Below are positions 60,502 through 64,000 of a stretch of DNA of 64,000 nt, piece by piece. Each line of letters starts with the position of its first letter. Positions within the stretch are counted from its first letter, which is position 1. Source of the stretch: Bacillus_BD oryzisoli_A (GTDB lineage: Bacteria; Bacillota; Bacilli; Bacillales; Cytobacillaceae); contig NZ_JBHZRC010000010.1 of assembly GCF_043641075.1 (NCBI RefSeq), positions 122,291 to 186,290 on the forward strand, in the 5' to 3' direction. A model generated the notes under the pieces. That model was not told where the DNA came from and ran no database searches. It saw nothing but the letters and a program-made list of their open reading frames with translations. The position numbers and the translations under genes are program-made.

Positions 60502-61452
60502 ATGCGTATTGTTTCGTCAATTTATCCTAATCAAGAGCTGCAAAAGGAATTGCAGATTGAATTTCCAACCGCAAAATTTGAATTTTATCATGGCATGAAA
60601 GAGGCGGAAAAGTCCTTTTATGAATCTGAAATCTTTATTACGTATGGTGAAGATCTAACTGAAAAACATATACAGCAGAATAATCGGTTAAAATGGATCG
60701 TGCTAATGACTGCCGGTTTTGATAAATTACCGTTAAAGGCTGTCGAAGAAAAGGGGATTATGGTAACAACTGCTCGCGGGATTCATAGCATTCCCATGGC
60801 AGAGTATACCATCGGGATCATGCTTCAATATGTGAAGCAAACTAGAATCATAATGGAAAATGAAAACAAACAGATATGGGACCGAAGCCTTCAACTGGAT
60901 GAACTGAGTGATAAGACCGTTTTAATTCTCGGAGTAGGAACTATTGGTGGAGAAATTGCAAGGCTGGCTAAAGCCTTTAGAATGAATACAATTGGAATAA
61001 ACCGAAGCGGAAGAGCAGTTGGAAATATTGATAAATTATATCAAATCGATCAGTTCTCGCATGCATTGCCGCAAGCAGACTTTATTGTTTCCGTTTTACC
61101 GAGTACACCAGAAACAAGGCATTTTATAAAGAGGGAACATTTCATCTCCATGAAAAAATCAGCTGTTTTTATAAATATTGGGCGTGGAGATATTGTTGAT
61201 GAAAGGATATTAATCGATGCTTTGAATCAGCAACTAATTGACCATGCTTATTTAGATGTGTTTGAACAGGAGCCTTTAGAGGTAAATCACCCATTGTGGT
61301 CCATGAAAAACGTGACTATTTCCCCGCACTTGTCAAGTTTAACTAGGAGATATTTACCGAGAGCCTTTGAAATATTTAAACTTAACCTTTATACGTATTT
61401 AACTAAAAAGGGCGAATTCATTAATTTCATTGATTTGCAAAAAGGTTACTGA
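60502..61452 (+). CDS. D-isomer 2-hydroxyacid dehydrogenase family protein
   Basis: A 317-residue NAD(P)-dependent dehydrogenase. GVGTIGGEIARLAKAF is the Rossmann motif; NIGRGDIVDERIL, DVFEQEPLEVNHPLW and the catalytic histidine in ISPHLSS are present, with the Arg/Glu of the triad in the usual places. The family includes hydroxypyruvate, glyoxylate and branched-chain keto acid reductases; the substrate is not predictable. ATG 60502 follows AGGAG; the frame runs to 60484. It separates bcp and perR, unlike B. subtilis. Confidence 0.85.
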   Translation: MRIVSSIYPNQELQKELQIEFPTAKFEFYHGMKEAEKSFYESEIFITYGEDLTEKHIQQNNRLKWIVLMTAGFDKLPLKAVEEKGIMVTTARGIHSIPMAEYTIGIMLQYVKQTRIIMENENKQIWDRSLQLDELSDKTVLILGVGTIGGEIARLAKAFRMNTIGINRSGRAVGNIDKLYQIDQFSHALPQADFIVSVLPSTPETRHFIKREHFISMKKSAVFINIGRGDIVDERILIDALNQQLIDHAYLDVFEQEPLEVNHPLWSMKNVTISPHLSSLTRRYLPRAFEIFKLNLYTYLTKKGEFINFIDLQKGY

Positions 61453-61578
61453 CAACTATTCAGCAAAGCGGTAATATATATAAGGTTTTGTACTTTGATT
61501 TGTTACTTTGAATAATAAATCATAATTCATAAATCGTTGGTGAAAATGTAAGTAAACTACGTTAATAGGGTAGTTATA

Positions 61579-61607
61579 TTGACAAAAGTACTAAAAATTT
61601 GTACACT
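61579..61607 (+). promoter_or_regulatory. perR promoter
   Basis: TTGACA (61579-61584), 17-bp spacer, TACACT (61602-61607); start of transcription expected near 61614, inside the PerR box. Confidence 0.8.
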
Positions 61608-61609
61608 AA

Positions 61610-61624
61610 TTATAACAATTATAA
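61610..61624. promoter_or_regulatory. PerR box, autoregulatory
   Basis: TTATAACAATTATAA differs in one position from the PerR consensus TTATAAT-N-ATTATAA and directly follows the -10, covering the transcription start. Binding would repress perR itself. Confidence 0.85.
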
Positions 61625-61664
61625 ATTAATAATATTTTTTCAGTAAAGAAAGAGGTGTATGACG

Positions 61665-62102
61665 GTGGAACATAATCATTTGAAGGAAGCGCTGGAAACC
61701 TTAAAGGAAACGCGAGTTCGTATTACACCACAACGTCATGCGATACTCGAATATTTAATAAACTCAATGTCACACCCAACAGCAGATGATATTTACAAGG
61801 CCTTAGAAGGAAAATTCCCTAATATGAGTGTAGCGACAGTTTATAATAATCTGAGAGTATTTCGTGAGGTTGGCCTCGTGAAGGAATTGACCTACGGTGA
61901 TTCATCTAGTCGTTTCGATTTTGTAACAACTCAGCATTATCATGTGATTTGTGAAAGCTGTGGGAAAATTGTTGATTTTCATTATCCTGGATTGGATGAA
62001 GTGGAGCAGTTGGCAAGCTCTGTAACTGGTTTTAAAATAAGTCATCATCGTATGGAAATCTATGGATCATGTCCAGATTGTACGATGAAAGAAGTTCATT
62101 AA
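61665..62102 (+). CDS. perR: Peroxide-sensing repressor PerR
   Basis: Fur-family repressor of peroxide defence genes, inactivated when its Fe2+ site is oxidised by H2O2. The 145-residue protein closely resembles B. subtilis PerR: RITPQRHAILEYL, SVATVYNNLRVF recognition helix, regulatory metal ligands in HYHVIC and SRFDF, and the structural zinc cysteines CESC and CPDC. GTG 61665 is the likely start, seven bases after AGAGGTG and giving the family length; the ATG at 61659 touches the ribosome binding site. Confidence 0.95.
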   Translation: MEHNHLKEALETLKETRVRITPQRHAILEYLINSMSHPTADDIYKALEGKFPNMSVATVYNNLRVFREVGLVKELTYGDSSSRFDFVTTQHYHVICESCGKIVDFHYPGLDEVEQLASSVTGFKISHHRMEIYGSCPDCTMKEVH

Positions 62103-62128
62103 TGCTATTGTATCCTTATAATTTAAAT

Positions 62129-62164
62129 AAGAGGGTGTCCTTTATATAAGGATACCCTCTTTTC
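62129..62164. terminator. Terminator between convergent perR and ygzB
   Basis: AAGAGGGT-CCTT pairs with AAGG-ACCCTCTT, followed by TTC. Confidence 0.82.
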
Positions 62165-62181
62165 TGTGATGCACATGTTCA

Positions 62182-62535
62182 TCAACTTTGTTTTTTGCGA
62201 TTGAATTTTTCGTCAAACTCTCTTCCTTCTAAGGCTGGATCAAGTGTTAAGGGCTCCTTACAATACATACACATGTCAACTCTGCCAAGGATTTTTGTGT
62301 GCTTTCCACAGTTAGGACAGACTACTTGAACCGTTTTGGTCGAAAGCATTCCGATCCAAAAGTAAACTACTGTACTTGCAATTATAGATAATAAACCAAG
62401 TAACATACATATGGTCATTAGAATAGGGGAGTTTCTGAAAAAAATACCAATATACATAACGACAAACCCGATAAAAATTAAACTGAGAGCAAAAGTACGT
62501 ATTTTATTAATTTTACTAGAATATTTTTTCGCCAT
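62182..62535 (-). CDS. ygzB: YgzB-like UPF0295 membrane protein
   Basis: A 117-residue protein with two membrane helices (LSLIFIGFVVMYIGIFF; ICMLLGLLSIIASTVVYFWI) followed by a zinc-ribbon-like cytoplasmic part with CPNCGKHTK and CMYCKEP. Function unknown. It is next to perR and ygxA as in B. subtilis. GGAGGGAATTT precedes ATG. Confidence 0.88.
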   Translation of the reverse strand: MAKKYSSKINKIRTFALSLIFIGFVVMYIGIFFRNSPILMTICMLLGLLSIIASTVVYFWIGMLSTKTVQVVCPNCGKHTKILGRVDMCMYCKEPLTLDPALEGREFDEKFNRKKQS

Positions 62536-62802
62536 ACAAATTCCCTCCCTAAAATAAAACTATATAGTATATTTTCTAAAAAATGAATCATTTTGTTTTA
62601 AAAGTAATCAAGTATTTTTCAAATACATTGTAAATTATTGCATATTAAGTAGAATTAATAAGGTTTATGATTTATTTTGACGAAAGCATGAAGGAAATTA
62701 GCCTTTTTCGTCGAAAATATAAGGGCTATGGGCTAGTTAGAAACGGCTAGTTAGAAACGTAGGTTAAACGCATAACACTTGGAATGTATAGGGGGATTCA
62801 AG

Positions 62803-63687
62803 GTGGAAGACATTCTTCGTCCAATTTATCAGGAACGTGCAAGTCAAGAAAATACCTTAGGTGTACTAATTATTGAAAAACGTGAAAAATCCATTCCCTT
62901 CACAGATACCTTTGATGCTATATTGCTTATTGTAGTAGAGGATGCAGAGCAACCGGTATTTATCAAACATTACTCATATCAAAATAAAAAAGCAGCCATG
63001 CATATTGTGACGCAAGCACAGTTAAATGAATGGCTTCAAATCGGTTCGAATCGCAAAATAGTAGAATGGATTTATTCGGGCAAAGTACTTTATGATCGAA
63101 ATGAATTCCTTCATAATCTCAGAATTGAACTGAATGAATTTCCTTTTAATGGACGGAAGTTAAAAATGGGGCTAGAATTTGCTAAGCTTATTCGCCGCTA
63201 TATGGACGGAAAATCCTTCTTCAAAAATAATCAGTACTTAGATGCATATAACCATATTGTTCACTCTTTACATCATCTTGGGAGACTGGCTTTGATAGAA
63301 AATGGGTTTCATCCGGAGATTACGGTATGGAAACAAGTCAAGCAAATTGAGCCGGAGATCTTTCAATTGTATAATGAATTAGTTACAAGTGATGAGGAGT
63401 TAGGCAAACGACTCGAGCTATTATTTTTAGCAAGTGATTTTCTTATTCACTCACGGACGGAAATGGGAATTAGTCATTTAATTGAAATATTGAAGACGAA
63501 GGAAGATTGGTCAATTAATGAGATTGCCTTACACCCTGAACTTAAGCTATATTCTGTTGATATAGAGGTACTCTTTGAGTATTTGGTGGAAAAACACTTT
63601 ATTGAAGTTGTCACAGTAGAGACAAAGGGACAAGGGATATTTCATAGAAATTATAGGGTTGCGGAAAAATTATTAACTAAAAAGTAA
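62803..63687 (+). CDS. ygxA: YgxA nucleotidyltransferase-like protein
   Basis: A 294-residue protein of the YgxA family: N-terminal nucleotidyltransferase-like fold (about 1-110), helical middle and a C-terminal winged-helix-like part (DWSINEIALHPELKLYSVDI). The typical G[GS]-x-D metal motif is not clearly preserved, so catalysis is uncertain. GTG 62803 lies seven bases after AGGGGG and begins VEDILRPIYQERAS. As in B. subtilis it precedes an rRNA operon. The 62536-62802 gap is AT-rich without a gene. Confidence 0.85.
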   Translation: MEDILRPIYQERASQENTLGVLIIEKREKSIPFTDTFDAILLIVVEDAEQPVFIKHYSYQNKKAAMHIVTQAQLNEWLQIGSNRKIVEWIYSGKVLYDRNEFLHNLRIELNEFPFNGRKLKMGLEFAKLIRRYMDGKSFFKNNQYLDAYNHIVHSLHHLGRLALIENGFHPEITVWKQVKQIEPEIFQLYNELVTSDEELGKRLELLFLASDFLIHSRTEMGISHLIEILKTKEDWSINEIALHPELKLYSVDIEVLFEYLVEKHFIEVVTVETKGQGIFHRNYRVAEKLLTKK

Positions 63688-63778
63688 TATTCTATTGACC
63701 TTTTTAGAATTGATTGATATATTAATAACCGTCGCTGTGAAATGCATGATACTTTTTTTCGCAGCTGACGGAAAAGTG

Positions 63779-63807
63779 TTGACATATTAAATGTCATATG
63801 TTAAATT
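63779..63807 (+). promoter_or_regulatory. rRNA operon promoter
   Basis: TTGACA (63779-63784), 16-17 bp spacer, TTAAAT/TAAATT (63801-63807). The leader runs about 120 bases to the 16S rRNA. Confidence 0.7.
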
Positions 63808-63840
63808 AATTAAGTCGCTTCTGGAGCGGCCTTTACCAAT

Positions 63841-63855
63841 TGCTCTTTGAAAACT
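63841..63855 (+). promoter_or_regulatory. boxA antitermination element of the rRNA leader
   Basis: TGCTCTTTGAAAACT is the Bacillus boxA sequence bound by NusB/NusE. Nearby AACGT-CAACGTT and AGTCTTTTTT/AAAAAAGACT inverted repeats probably belong to the 16S processing stem. Confidence 0.8.
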
Positions 63856-63933
63856 AAACAAACAAAAACGTCAACGTTTTAATTTTTAGTCTTTTTTGAA
63901 AAAAAGACATTAAATTATGAGCAAGTCAAACAA

Positions 63934-64000
63934 TCTTATTGGAGAGTTTGATCCTGGCTCAGGACGAACGCTGGCGGCGTGCCTAATACATGCAAGTCGA
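63934..64000 (+). rRNA. rrs: 16S ribosomal RNA, 5' end (partial)
   Basis: The run TGGAGAGTTTGATCCTGGCT followed by CAGGACGAACGCTGGCGG and CGTGCCTAATACATGCAAGT is the universal 5' end of Firmicute 16S rRNA. The gene continues beyond the right edge; the exact first base is uncertain by a few positions. Confidence 0.97.

Noticed and set aside
1..64000. CRISPR array, prophage, insertion sequence or tRNA genes
   Set aside because: No regularly spaced direct repeats, phage structural genes, transposase frames or tRNA cloverleaf sequences were recognised by eye.

Overview
The window is chromosomal DNA from a low-GC, endospore-forming member of the Bacillaceae. This is shown by GerA/B/C germinant receptor genes, small acid-soluble spore protein genes (sspK, sspE), SinR/SinI regulators, PdaA, HemAT, PerR and strong AGGAGG-type ribosome binding sites. 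Gene order follows Bacillus subtilis in two long blocks: yfkK-J-I-H, yfkE, yfkD, yfkAB, pdaA, yfjT and a yfjO-like gene on the left (about 2.5-16 kb), and yfhE, recX, yfhH, sspK, yfhP, mutY, yfhS, fabL, sspE, ygaB-C-D-E, gsaB, bcp, perR, ygzB, ygxA and an rRNA operon on the right (about 41.7-64 kb). No phage, CRISPR array, insertion sequence or tRNA gene was seen. The species is not identified; a Bacillus or Neobacillus-like organism is an inference.

Region by region: 0-1.4 kb holds a tiny sinI-type antirepressor gene flanked by two sinR-type repressor genes. From 1.7 to 16 kb come a methionine aminopeptidase, the yfk block, a ZosA-like metal ATPase, a Ca2+/H+ antiporter, a radical SAM protein, class I fumarase, PdaA, a TetR regulator with two operator-like palindromes, and an rRNA methyltransferase. 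From 16 to 25 kb lie two DUF3147 membrane proteins, a LysR regulator, a P-type cation ATPase behind a yybP-ykoY (manganese) riboswitch, a CNNM/CBS protein and an RlmI-like methyltransferase.

The 24.8-30.2 kb segment is an accessory cluster: LysR regulator, 3-dehydroquinate dehydratase, YdiB-type quinate/shikimate dehydrogenase and a flavin/iron-sulfur enoate-reductase-like enzyme. Two promoters in it share one architecture (LysR-type box, TTAGAC, 18-bp spacer, -10). It resembles the qui operons of Listeria and probably handles quinate or shikimate. HemAT, a germinant receptor operon with an extra tiny D-type gene, a CwlK-like peptidase, PanF and a MASE3-PAS-GGDEF-EAL protein follow. A compact cluster of DnaA boxes lies at 41.0-41.2 kb.

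The right block adds DNA repair (RecX, MutY), fatty acid synthesis (FabL), spore proteins, an ABC exporter, an isolated glutamate synthase large subunit with an unusual start region, heme synthesis (GsaB), peroxide defence (Bcp, PerR with its own operator) and the rRNA promoter with the first 67 or so bases of 16S rRNA. Two families of short palindromic repeats are scattered through the window: three copies of a GGTGTCAGGCACC element, each between convergent genes, and two copies of a GGGGG-CCCCC element. Starts were reassigned upstream or downstream wherever a ribosome binding site decided the matter.
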